The notes under the pieces were generated by a model. The model ran no database searches and had not been told where the DNA came from. It saw only the letters and a program-made list of their open reading frames with translations. From Opitutaceae bacterium (GTDB lineage Bacteria > Verrucomicrobiota > Verrucomicrobiia > Opitutales > Opitutaceae): a stretch of 64,000 nt of DNA. Positions 9,254 through 17,693 of the stretch are shown here, one piece after another (the stretch's first letter is position 1; the number at the start of each line of letters is the position of its first letter). The position numbers and the translations under genes were made by a program. The stretch spans positions 1 through 64,000 of the forward strand of contig JAGOJU010000017.1 in NCBI GenBank assembly GCA_017994935.1. The letters are read 5' to 3'.

Positions 9254-10411
9254 CTAGGTTTGCGCCGGCAGTCCGGTCAACCGTGCAAAGTGTGTCAACA
9301 AGTCGCCGGCGGTTGCTTCAAAGTCGTGGCAACGCACGCTTTCCTGGGCTCTCGCAGCGATGGTAGCGCGCAGGTCCGAATCGCCGAGCAGCCGGCGGAG
9401 GCAATCCTCCAGTTGCCGCGTGCGATCCGCGGCGGTGTGATCGAACTGAAGGCCGTTGCTGCCAGGAACAATCACATCCCGGTAACAGTCGAGATTCGAC
9501 AGCACCGGTGCCGCCCCCGCTGCCATGGCTTCGAGGGGAGCGACGCTGAGGCCCTCACCGAGGGCCGCCAGGCTGGGATAGCAGAAAATGTCGAGCGAAC
9601 CGTAGACGTCATTGAGTGCCTCGCGGTCGTAACTGGGCGCACGGAATTCCAGGCGCTGTCCGAGGAGCGGGTGGTAGCGGCTCTGCAGCGACGCGAGATA
9701 CCCGGGTCCGCCGCCGCCTTCGCGGATCTCGACCGGGCCCATCAGAACGAGCTTCCAGTCAGGCAGGTTGGACGAACGCTCCTTGAGGCCGACGGCGGCG
9801 TCGAGAAGCTGTTCGAGTCCCTTCTCGGGATGAATCCTTCCGACGTAGCCGATTGTGAGTTGCCCCTTGTGACCGGCCTTTCTCGCGCGCCGCTGCAGGC
9901 CGGTCCAGTCGATCGATTGGCGAAGCACCGCGATGCGGCTTGCCACGCGCGGATTTTCAGCGACGGCCTTTTCAGCGACGGCCTGCGATGTGGCGAGGAT
10001 GAGATCCAGTTTTCCGTAGACACGCACCTGTCCCTTCGGCATGCGCCCAAGGACGACCGCGACGCGACCGAGATCGGGACGACGTCCGGCGATGAGGAAT
10101 GGCAGCGACACGGTATTGCAGACCACAAGGTCGCCCGGTGGCAGGGCGCGTGCCACCCTGCGGCCCCACAGGAAGTCGCGCCAGAGATTGCGGGGGAGCG
10201 AACGGGTGTGATCACGCCCGGGAATCCTCAGGTGGGTAAGGCGTCCCGCCGTTTCGCAATCGGCAAAGCCCGGCCATGTGCGCGACACCACGGTGACGTC
10301 GTGTCCCTGCGCCGCAAAAATCCCGGCGAGTTTTCCCCAGATCTTTTCCATCGCGCCGCCGGCAACGGCGGGCACGGGCAGAAAGAAGCCCATGACGATG
10401 GAGATTCGCAT
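9254..10411 (-). CDS. Family 4 glycosyltransferase with in-frame duplication
   Basis: This is a 385-residue GT-B fold enzyme. The N-terminus MRISIVMGFFLPVPAVAGGA gives a classic glycine loop, and the donor domain carries GYVGRIHPEKGLEQLLDA and the GT4 acidic motif EGLSVAPLEAMAAGAAP. The ATG at 10411 shares its A with the stop of the upstream gene (TGATG), which decides the start over a longer Arg-rich extension to 10627. A perfect 15-bp tandem duplication at 9954-9983 inserts an extra five codons (AVAEKAVAEN), probably in a surface helix of the acceptor domain. Substrate unknown. Confidence 0.87.
   Translation of the reverse strand: MRISIVMGFFLPVPAVAGGAMEKIWGKLAGIFAAQGHDVTVVSRTWPGFADCETAGRLTHLRIPGRDHTRSLPRNLWRDFLWGRRVARALPPGDLVVCNTVSLPFLIAGRRPDLGRVAVVLGRMPKGQVRVYGKLDLILATSQAVAEKAVAENPRVASRIAVLRQSIDWTGLQRRARKAGHKGQLTIGYVGRIHPEKGLEQLLDAAVGLKERSSNLPDWKLVLMGPVEIREGGGGPGYLASLQSRYHPLLGQRLEFRAPSYDREALNDVYGSLDIFCYPSLAALGEGLSVAPLEAMAAGAAPVLSNLDCYRDVIVPGSNGLQFDHTAADRTRQLEDCLRRLLGDSDLRATIAARAQESVRCHDFEATAGDLLTHFARLTGLPAQT
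9954..9983. repeat. Perfect 15-bp tandem duplication inside a glycosyltransferase gene
   Basis: The unit TTTTCAGCGACGGCC occurs twice head-to-tail with no mismatch. Because 15 is a multiple of three the duplication keeps the reading frame and doubles the peptide A-V-A-E-K/N. The exact identity of the two copies suggests a recent slippage event or an actively variable length. Confidence 0.9.
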
Positions 10412-11628
10412 CAGCGCGACAGCGCTGCCCTCAGCGCCTGGTGGAGCCCCGCTGTCGCGTGGCTGTATGAGTAGCGTGCAATGCGTGCACGGACCGCCTT
10501 TCTGATTTCTCCGCCCCTGACAACAAGGTCGTTGAGTGCCCGCGCCAGATTCTTCCGCAACGCCCCGGGCTCCTCTGCGGGAAACACCCAGCCAGTTTCC
10601 CCGTCGGTGACCAGGTCCTGCTGGCACCCGACACGATCGCTTACGAGGCAGGGCACACCCATCTGCATCGCTTCATTCACGGCGAGCCCCCATGTCTCGT
10701 GAAGGCCTCGCGATGGCAGTACAAAGAGGGAGGCTGCGAGATAGCGCGAGGGCATCTCGCTTTGATTCGTAAAAGGCACAAAGAAGACGGATGAGCCGGT
10801 CGCACCGAACGCGTTGGATTGGGCCATGAGAGCGGATTTCTCTGCGCCATCCCCCACAAAAACGAGTGCGGTGTTTTTCGGCGAAAGTTCAAGGAACGCA
10901 TCGAGCAGGAGGCGGGGCTGCTTGGAGGAAATGAGTTTCCCGGCAAAGAGCACAATGAGCGCGTCGCCGGATATCCCCAGATCTGCCTTCATCGTCGCCG
11001 CCCGCCGCTGATGTTCGGTGACGTCCGGATTGAATAACTCGTGGTTGACGGCATGCGGAGAGAAGAAGAGCCGGTTCTCGGGAACTCCGAGTGCACGAAA
11101 GTAGTCGCGGTTTGCCCTGCCGACATACGTCACGGCTGCGAAGCGTCTGAAGAGGCCGCGCATGATCAGGCCGCGCAGGCCGGTGGGTGGATTCCGACCG
11201 AGGAAATGGGAATCTCCTCGAAAGAGGAGCGGTCGCCGCGTGCGCCAGGCCCAAAGGATCACGCGGAGATGGGTGCGGTAGGCGTAACCGAAGAGCAGGA
11301 CGGCATCGGGCTTCCATCGGTCGAGGCGGGGGATGATGTCCGGATTCCGGAGGCCGTTGAAGTGCTCGGTCGTGGGGCGTCTGGAAATATTGGGAACAAG
11401 CTCGTGCTCGTATCCGGAGAGCAGGTCGACATCCCAGGCGATTGTGCGGTTGAAGTGCGGATCCTTGGTCGGGGTCACTCCGGCATCCCAGAGGTAAAAC
11501 ACACGCACCGCGCATTCTGCGTTTCCGGCGAGCTGCCGGAACCACGGGCTGTAGTACTGCGTGGGGTGAGAGAGCACGATCGCCATCCGGCGCGGTGCGT
11601 TCGAGGCGGCTTCCGATCGGGAGGTCAC
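10411..11628 (-). CDS. Family 4 glycosyltransferase (GTG start)
   Basis: This is a GT-B glycosyltransferase of about 405 residues. The donor domain holds LIVLFAGKLISSKQPRLLLDAF and the EX7E-like motif HETWGLAVNEAMQMGVPCLV of GT4. The N-terminal piece SHPTQYYSPWFRQLA resembles GT4 enzymes acting early in exopolysaccharide assembly. Two starts are possible: the GTG at 11628, which overlaps the upstream polymerase stop as GTGA and fits the coupling seen throughout this operon, and an ATG at 11586 that trims 14 residues and begins exactly at the conserved core. The GTG is preferred because of the overlap. The stop shares its A with the next start (TGATG). Confidence 0.82.
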   Translation of the reverse strand: MTSRSEAASNAPRRMAIVLSHPTQYYSPWFRQLAGNAECAVRVFYLWDAGVTPTKDPHFNRTIAWDVDLLSGYEHELVPNISRRPTTEHFNGLRNPDIIPRLDRWKPDAVLLFGYAYRTHLRVILWAWRTRRPLLFRGDSHFLGRNPPTGLRGLIMRGLFRRFAAVTYVGRANRDYFRALGVPENRLFFSPHAVNHELFNPDVTEHQRRAATMKADLGISGDALIVLFAGKLISSKQPRLLLDAFLELSPKNTALVFVGDGAEKSALMAQSNAFGATGSSVFFVPFTNQSEMPSRYLAASLFVLPSRGLHETWGLAVNEAMQMGVPCLVSDRVGCQQDLVTDGETGWVFPAEEPGALRKNLARALNDLVVRGGEIRKAVRARIARYSYSHATAGLHQALRAALSR

Positions 11629-13085
11629 TCGATGAAACGTTTGAGTACAAAGGGTACGCCGAGGACGGCCACCGCCGCCTGGGAGAGCGAGGCTATCCAT
11701 GCGCTCATCGGCAGTTCGATCTGGAAGGACCATGCCAGCAGCAGCACCATCAGCAGGCCGGGATATGAAATGAGAGGGGAGTACCTCGTCCACACGCCCG
11801 TGAGTTTCGTGCAGACGCCGATCAGCGCGCCGAGCATCGCGAGTCCGGGAAAGCCGAAATTGGCGAATGCCTCCGCGACCACGCCGAAGCCGATCGTTGT
11901 GCGCAACGTGCTCTCCTCGTCCTGCAGCCCGTAGTAGGTGGCGAGGCGGTGGGTGCTCACATGACCCACGGGCTTGTCCGGCCAGAATATCCTGGGGACA
12001 AGCTGTGGAAGGACGTGCGCGTAGGTTTCACCATCGAGAAACGGCTGGCGCGAAGGGGTGGCATCGACCACGAGGGTCAACATGTGAAGGAGTGAGGTGC
12101 GTTCGATCAGCTTTCGCGAAACGATCGTGTCGCCCGCCGCCTGCGAGCGGTAGGTCAGTCCGTGCTGAACCCATTCGGCAAAGAAGGACGGCAGTTCCGT
12201 AAGCGTCGGACGGGGGGCCTCATCCTCCCAGTATTTCATGCGCATCGCGCTTTTCCCGTTGTGGAGGATGGCCATGCCGACGAACAGCAGCAGGCAGGTC
12301 ACGATGGGGATGCGTTTCCCTCCCGAAACATAGCCGATGAGGGCGAGCACGAGCAGCGATAGTCCGCTCACCAGGAAGAGGGTGGAGACAAGCAGGAGCG
12401 CCTGCGCACCCAGCATCACGCCGAAGTAGATCCGGTTTCCCATGCTCAGCTCGCCCGCGCCCCACGCACGGCTGAGGAGGAAGGTGCACAGCGTTCCGAC
12501 ACCGAACGCGATGGCCCGCAGGATGCTGTTGAACTCCGGGGGAATCACTTCCGTGAACTCCGAAAGCAGCGTGTAGAGCGTCGAGATGCCGAGACCCGCG
12601 CGAAGGAGGCGGTCGATCGAGCCCTTGAAGAGCGGCATGTTCCACCAGATGCCGGCCCTGGGCAGGCCACGGGCGAGTTCGTAACCGGCGATGGCGCAAA
12701 GCTGGAAAAGGATGACTCCCCATGCCGCCGCGGTGACGCTCTCGGCCGGATAGTGCCGCAGCAGCTCGTGTCCTCCCAGCAACGGAAGGGCGAAGCTGTT
12801 GAGTCCTGTGATCATGAACGTCTGGAAGACCGGAAAGGCACTCTCCTGGCGCCTTGCCCATCGTAGACCGGGAAGCACGGAGAGGATCAGGATGGCGAGT
12901 CCCTGGAACCGGTGAACGGGGTCATCGATCGGAAAGACGAACGCAAAGTAGGCGCAGAGCGCGGCCGTGGCGACGAGGCCGCCACGGAACAGCAGCGTGG
13001 CGTTCCTTCCGGAGAGCGGAGAGGAGGCTGCCATCGGATTGACGGCCGCCGTTTCCGCCTGGGAGTCGGCTTCAGCGAGGTGCAT
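11625..13085 (-). CDS. Polysaccharide polymerase-like integral membrane protein (Wzy-like)
   Basis: This protein of about 486 residues has an apparent ten to twelve transmembrane helices spread over its whole length and no soluble catalytic domain. Near residues 330-380 a hydrophilic loop (PQLVPRIFWPDKPVGHVS, with His and Arg residues) is typical of periplasmic loops of O-antigen and exopolysaccharide polymerases. Sequence conservation in this group is low, so the call rests on topology, loop character and position amid glycosyltransferase genes. The ATG at 13085 overlaps the upstream gene by 14 bp; a later ATG at 13034 is also possible. It could alternatively be a flippase-like protein, but the central loop argues for a polymerase. 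Confidence 0.65.
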   Translation of the reverse strand: MHLAEADSQAETAAVNPMAASSPLSGRNATLLFRGGLVATAALCAYFAFVFPIDDPVHRFQGLAILILSVLPGLRWARRQESAFPVFQTFMITGLNSFALPLLGGHELLRHYPAESVTAAAWGVILFQLCAIAGYELARGLPRAGIWWNMPLFKGSIDRLLRAGLGISTLYTLLSEFTEVIPPEFNSILRAIAFGVGTLCTFLLSRAWGAGELSMGNRIYFGVMLGAQALLLVSTLFLVSGLSLLVLALIGYVSGGKRIPIVTCLLLFVGMAILHNGKSAMRMKYWEDEAPRPTLTELPSFFAEWVQHGLTYRSQAAGDTIVSRKLIERTSLLHMLTLVVDATPSRQPFLDGETYAHVLPQLVPRIFWPDKPVGHVSTHRLATYYGLQDEESTLRTTIGFGVVAEAFANFGFPGLAMLGALIGVCTKLTGVWTRYSPLISYPGLLMVLLLAWSFQIELPMSAWIASLSQAAVAVLGVPFVLKRFIE

Positions 13086-14415
13086 GCGTGGACGTCGGAG
13101 CCTGACTGTTGGGGCCCCGTGCCACCTGGTCAAACATCGCGCACTGCCGGCGCGTCAGTGTTTGCGCGCTGTAGTGGTCGTGGAAATACGCAGTCTGGCG
13201 CGCCGGGATCGAACCGGGCGGGAAAGCGTTCAGCGCGGCATGAAGGAATGAAAGGATCACCGGATCAGGCGAAGCTGCATCCGGGCTGCCGCCGGTGATT
13301 GCCGTGACGCTGCCTCCCAGCGGCTCGAGCAGGGACCGCAGGCGGCTGTCCTTGCGCACGATGGCGAGGATCGGTTTGCCGGACAGGAAGTACGGGTAGA
13401 GTTTCGAGGGTGAATAGGAGGAATCGGCGGACGCAGGAAGCAGAAGGGCATCCGCTTCGGACTGCCACCTGAGACTCTGAAGGTAACCGATTCGTGCCGG
13501 AACCTCATGCACCTGGGACTCGACTTCCCAGCGTGCGGCCACGGGCAGGATGGAGGGCGTGGCGGTGCCGCCGTCGTAGGAAGTGCCGACAAAATGGAGC
13601 TGCAGCCTTCGGGCCTGTTCCGGCTGGGTGCGAGCCAGCGCGCGAACGGTGCGGAAGAGCGAGTCCAGTGCGGCCTCCCCGATGGGCCCTGCCGCTCCGG
13701 TGCAGACGAGATGGACCTCGCCCGGCGCCCGTGTGAAGGGTGGCGCAGAGGCCGCCGCCAGACGGTCTGCAACTGCAAGGTCCATGGCCGATCCGCCAAA
13801 CTCGATCGTCTCAGCGAGTCTGGAACGCATCCAGGGGTATCGCCGGTGAAGGTCTTCGAGATACCTTGGCGACACGCTGATGAATCCGCCGGCCCCGGAA
13901 AATGCACGCTCCTCGAAAAGTCGAGCGACCAGGCGCGCAAACGGATATTTCCATCCGCCGGGCGGAGCCGCACCGGTGTCCTCGTAGTGGGTGTTTCGCC
14001 ACGGGTCCTGGAGGTCGATGATGTAGGGGACACCTGAGCCGCGGTTCCAGAGTCGAGCTGCAAGGCAGGCGAGGAATTCCGTCGTTGATACAAACACCAG
14101 GTCGATCTGCTCGCGCTGGAGGATGGCGGCACCGCTTCGCCACAGATGCCTCAGCGAACGGATTCCAAGACTGCCGATGCCGGCGAGGCGCGACAGACCG
14201 GATGGGATCGCGGCGCAGTGATAGGTGCGGACGTCGCCGGGAATGGTTTCAGCGAGTTCGGGCTCGGCAATGCCAGGCACGCGCCTCGGATCCACGCAAA
14301 GGATCACGGGTTCCCAGCCGTTTGCCCGGTAGAAGGTCAGGCTCATGCGCACTCTCTGCAGATCCGGCGAGCCGAACGGCACCCATCGCGGAGAGACGAT
14401 CAGCACGCGTTTCAT
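13072..14415 (-). CDS. GT-B glycosyltransferase, family 4-like
   Basis: This 447-residue protein opens with the Rossmann-type strand MKRVLIVSPRWVPFGSPDLQR, has a YIIDLQDPWRNTHYE segment typical of WbuB/WcaI-like family 4 enzymes, and ends in a donor domain with SPSKLYPYFLSGKPILAIV, where the usual second acidic residue of the EX7E motif is not obvious. It is therefore a divergent GT4. The start overlaps the upstream gene by ATGA and the stop overlaps the polymerase start by 14 bp. The sugar is unknown. Confidence 0.75.
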   Translation of the reverse strand: MKRVLIVSPRWVPFGSPDLQRVRMSLTFYRANGWEPVILCVDPRRVPGIAEPELAETIPGDVRTYHCAAIPSGLSRLAGIGSLGIRSLRHLWRSGAAILQREQIDLVFVSTTEFLACLAARLWNRGSGVPYIIDLQDPWRNTHYEDTGAAPPGGWKYPFARLVARLFEERAFSGAGGFISVSPRYLEDLHRRYPWMRSRLAETIEFGGSAMDLAVADRLAAASAPPFTRAPGEVHLVCTGAAGPIGEAALDSLFRTVRALARTQPEQARRLQLHFVGTSYDGGTATPSILPVAARWEVESQVHEVPARIGYLQSLRWQSEADALLLPASADSSYSPSKLYPYFLSGKPILAIVRKDSRLRSLLEPLGGSVTAITGGSPDAASPDPVILSFLHAALNAFPPGSIPARQTAYFHDHYSAQTLTRRQCAMFDQVARGPNSQAPTSTHAPR

Positions 14416-15680
14416 AGCCGCGGTATCGGACGTGGCGGTTTGTCAAACATGTGTTCGATGCAATCGATGAAACGTCGCTGGTCGGTATCCCAGCAATAGA
14501 CCGATTGTCCCGCGAGCCATGCCTCATCACGCGCCCTCTCCTGGCGTTCCTCGGAGCTGAAAAAGGCATCGAGTTCCCGTGCGGATGTCACGGGATCATC
14601 GAGGTCGATCTTCACGGCTGAGGCCCGGAGAGGGGCGCAGAAGGCCGACTGGGCGCGCGTCGGCGTATACGCGAAGGGAAGGCCGGCAACCAGATAGGTA
14701 AAGAGCTTGTTGGTGAGGCAGAGGTCGCGATTGCCCGGATGTGACAGCTCCAGTGCGAGGCCCAGATCATAGCCCGAACAGAGCCGCCCCATCTCCGAGG
14801 GACTCTGCCGCGGCAGGAAATAAATCCTGCCCCGGAAATGCGCAAGGCTGCCGATTTCCTGGAGCGTCCTTGGGTATTCATCCTCGGGAGTGCCGCGGAG
14901 GTAAAGGTCGCAATTGATCCTGCATTTTGCCAGGATGACCAGGAGTTTTTCGAGCCCGCGCCCGGGACCGATTGTCTGGGAGAACCAGTAAAGGCGGCGA
15001 GGCGTGGAATCGAGCGGCCGGTGCTCGGGCTTGTCGCGGGGACCCATGTTGCGGGGGAAAACGTTGAGAAAGACCCGGGGAGTGATGGTGCCCCGGGTCC
15101 TGGCATACTCCTCGGCGATCTCCAGGGTGGATGCCGTGAACCAGGTGCAGAGCGGGAGGAGCCGTTGTTCAATCGTAATCAGTCCTCTCCGCCGACGCGG
15201 ATTCCGGACGACGGTGTCCGTTTCCTCGGCATGGTAGTCCTCCGCGTCAAATCCCAGGAGCGCCCCGGCATGGCGGGCTCCCGCGGCCGCGGCGCAGAGC
15301 CCGGAAGGCGTGTGGCCGATGTAGAGCGCAGCCTGCACCTTGCGCGCCGCGGCGGAAAGCGCCGGAATCGACACATGCTCGGCACAAATGGCGGTCCGGA
15401 GAGAGGGATATTCCCGGAAATGCATGAGCAGGCGGGCGAGACGGAGATTGGCCAGAGAAAAGAGTGACCGGGGAGGGCGTCTCCAATTTACGGGAACAGC
15501 CCGCCATTTGCTGGTGAAGGTGATCATTTCGTCCTCATCCATGAGGCTGCCCTGGTAGGAGCCATGGATGACAGTCACGTCGATGCCGCAAGCCGCCAGG
15601 GTGTCCGCCTCCTTGAGGACACGGGGATTGTTGGCCAGATGGTGGGGCGTGATGATGCAGACGGATTTCGGGTCGGTCAT
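14412..15680 (-). CDS. GT-B glycosyltransferase, family 4-like
   Basis: This is a 422-residue cytosolic GT-B enzyme. The N-terminal motif CIITPHHLANNPRVLKEAD is characteristic of a group of GT4-like polysaccharide enzymes, the middle has LYWFSQTIGPGRGLEKLL for donor binding, and the C-terminal part has LTNKLFTYLVAGLPFAYTP in place of the canonical EX7E motif. It resembles the preceding gene in having a divergent donor site, so the two may be paralogues that act in series. It overlaps the downstream gene by ATGA and lies 22 bp after the next upstream gene. Confidence 0.75.
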   Translation of the reverse strand: MTDPKSVCIITPHHLANNPRVLKEADTLAACGIDVTVIHGSYQGSLMDEDEMITFTSKWRAVPVNWRRPPRSLFSLANLRLARLLMHFREYPSLRTAICAEHVSIPALSAAARKVQAALYIGHTPSGLCAAAAGARHAGALLGFDAEDYHAEETDTVVRNPRRRRGLITIEQRLLPLCTWFTASTLEIAEEYARTRGTITPRVFLNVFPRNMGPRDKPEHRPLDSTPRRLYWFSQTIGPGRGLEKLLVILAKCRINCDLYLRGTPEDEYPRTLQEIGSLAHFRGRIYFLPRQSPSEMGRLCSGYDLGLALELSHPGNRDLCLTNKLFTYLVAGLPFAYTPTRAQSAFCAPLRASAVKIDLDDPVTSARELDAFFSSEERQERARDEAWLAGQSVYCWDTDQRRFIDCIEHMFDKPPRPIPRL

Positions 15681-15702
15681 GACGGATTGAAAAGGGTCGC
15701 GT

Positions 15703-16659
15703 TCAGCGGAAGCGCACTTGAAGCCGGCGCGCGAGTTTCCACGCTCCGATGGCTCTCAGCCATTTGAGCCTTGGACCGCAAGGCAGGCGAGTCCGCGGCT
15801 CATGGCCGTCCTCGCGCGCCCGGCGCGCCGCATCGCGGCTCAGGGAGGGTGCTTCCGGATACAGCTCATAGCGGAGTCTCTCCCACATTTCGCTGACGGC
15901 GGATAGGGTCTCCCGGGATTGATCGCAGCCGAGAAGGGTTTCCGAGAAGCGCAGTGCGGAACGATGCATGGCCTCCATTCGGGACCGGCTGCGGGCGACC
16001 GACATGCTGCCGGAAAGGCCGGAGCGATAGTGGGTGTGGACGCCGTCGACAAAGCGGATTCCGGACGCCAGCGCGAGGACGCGCGCGAAGAATTCACCAT
16101 CGTCATTGGGCGTCAGGGACTGATCCCATGGGCCCGCCCGTTGCACCAGGTCTCGAGGCGTGAGCCACGCTGCCGGGTGCATCATGCAGCCCTCCGCCGC
16201 CTGCGTTCGAAGAAACAGCCACGCCGGCAGGTAGTCCCGCGCAGTTGCAGGCTCCGCGGGATGGGCGGTGCCCGGACAAAACTCGCCGTAGAAACGGCTC
16301 CAGCCGCAACTTGCGACGGTACCGGGCGGAGACTCCCTCAAGACCGACAACTGCCTGGAGATCTTTCCCGGACCGATCAGGTCATCCGCATCGAGGAACT
16401 GCACCCACGCTCCGCGGCTTTCGGAAAATCCCCGGTTACGTGCGGCCCCCGGACTTGTTCGCTGTTGTGAAAGCAGGCGGATGCCGCGCGGCACATGGCG
16501 TTCGGCCACGAGGCGGGAGGCATCCGTGGACCCGTCGTCGACGACAATGACTTCCTGGGTGTAACCTTCGGGCTCAAGCACTGACTCAAGGCAGGCCGCG
16601 AGCCATGGTTCGGCATTGTGGCATGGGATGATGATGCTGACGTCGGGATGGGAACTCAT
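15703..16659 (-). CDS. Family 2 glycosyltransferase
   Basis: This is a 318-residue inverting GT-A glycosyltransferase. The N-terminus VSIIIPCHNAEPWLAACL, the VVDDGSTD nucleotide-binding motif and FLDADDLIGPGK (the metal-binding DxD equivalent) are complete and in the usual order within the first 110 residues. The C-terminal half is a variable acceptor domain without membrane helices. The start overlaps the upstream GT2 gene stop by ATGA. Confidence 0.87.
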   Translation of the reverse strand: MSSHPDVSIIIPCHNAEPWLAACLESVLEPEGYTQEVIVVDDGSTDASRLVAERHVPRGIRLLSQQRTSPGAARNRGFSESRGAWVQFLDADDLIGPGKISRQLSVLRESPPGTVASCGWSRFYGEFCPGTAHPAEPATARDYLPAWLFLRTQAAEGCMMHPAAWLTPRDLVQRAGPWDQSLTPNDDGEFFARVLALASGIRFVDGVHTHYRSGLSGSMSVARSRSRMEAMHRSALRFSETLLGCDQSRETLSAVSEMWERLRYELYPEAPSLSRDAARRAREDGHEPRTRLPCGPRLKWLRAIGAWKLARRLQVRFR

Positions 16660-17690
16660 GACTGTTGCCCGCCTGCGAGGCGTTCTCGTTCCTCATGGAA
16701 ACGCCCGGAAGTGGCGGTGTCCAACATCCTCCACCAGACAGGGTGACGCTTCCGTGCGCGCACGCAGGCCCAGGCCGCATGCGGGTGTCCGATCCACGTC
16801 CTGAAATAGCGCAGCCAGTCGCGCAGGGTCGCCCCACGCAGGAGACGCCGGCACGACGGATCACCGATTGCGGCATGCAGGGCGAGATTGGTCGGTGGGG
16901 GCGACTGTTCGCGAAGATGAGACCAGAATGTCCGTATGCCCGCGACATTCATCCCGGAGTTGCGCACGAAGGTCGCCAGCAGCAGCGTCTGGATCTCGCC
17001 CCAGCGATGCCCGTCGGCATCCCTTGCAGACACCTGGGTTTGCGCATAGGTGGCGAGCGGCTCCGGCACATAGACAAAGGGATGTTGGATGAGGCGTTCG
17101 CGGAAGGCCTCCATGCCCGAAAACGGAAGGTCTTCCGGTGTCGGCGGCGGAAGACTGGAACGCCGGATCAGCATGGCGCCATTGGCCATGCGCGCACCGG
17201 TTGCCTGGGAGAGGGCGCCCCATGGTACGAGCGTGAACTCATCGGGCATGCGCGTGCCGCTTCCGCAGGGATGCACCGTGCGGTCGGTGTCGCGCCACGA
17301 GCCATCCGGATTCTCGAGGGAGATGCGTTGGTTGCACCAGGCAAGATGAGCGGTCGGATTCCGTTCCAGGGCGTGCTTCAGCGTCGCGAGAAAACCTGGC
17401 TGCCAGGTGCTGTCGTCCTCGAGAATCGAGAGGAATGTGGCCGACTCCGGCACCTCCTGGAATCCACGATTGAAGGCGGCGACTGCTCCCAGGTTCGATT
17501 CGTGGGCGAGAAGACGGATGCGCGCGTCGCCCGCATCTGCAACGATCCGGCCGGGTTCCGGGTCGGATGGCTCGTCGTTGTGAACGACGGCGGTCCAGTC
17601 CGGGAACGTCTGTGCGCGAAGACTCTGGAGCGCCCGCTTCAGAAGATGCGCCCGCCGATAGGTTGGAACAAAGACGTGGACGAGCGCCAT
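16656..17690 (-). CDS. Family 2 glycosyltransferase
   Basis: This is a 344-residue GT-A enzyme. It has HVFVPTYRRAHLLKRAL at the N-terminus, a VVHNDEPSD stretch replacing the usual VDDGSTD, and ILEDDSTWQPGF as the acidic metal site. The ED-D form of the second motif occurs in GT2 enzymes of rhamnan and capsule loci. The C-terminal third (about residues 240-344) is an acceptor domain without membrane helices. The ATG is 3 bp after the upstream stop and the stop overlaps the next GT2 by ATGA. Confidence 0.82.
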   Translation of the reverse strand: MALVHVFVPTYRRAHLLKRALQSLRAQTFPDWTAVVHNDEPSDPEPGRIVADAGDARIRLLAHESNLGAVAAFNRGFQEVPESATFLSILEDDSTWQPGFLATLKHALERNPTAHLAWCNQRISLENPDGSWRDTDRTVHPCGSGTRMPDEFTLVPWGALSQATGARMANGAMLIRRSSLPPPTPEDLPFSGMEAFRERLIQHPFVYVPEPLATYAQTQVSARDADGHRWGEIQTLLLATFVRNSGMNVAGIRTFWSHLREQSPPPTNLALHAAIGDPSCRRLLRGATLRDWLRYFRTWIGHPHAAWACVRARKRHPVWWRMLDTATSGRFHEERERLAGGQQS

Positions 17691-17693
17691 GGA

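Noticed and set aside
9197..10474. Long + strand open frame opposite a GT4 gene
   Set aside because: The GT4 motifs on the other strand are complete and the overlap TGATG fits the operon; the + frame has no motif.
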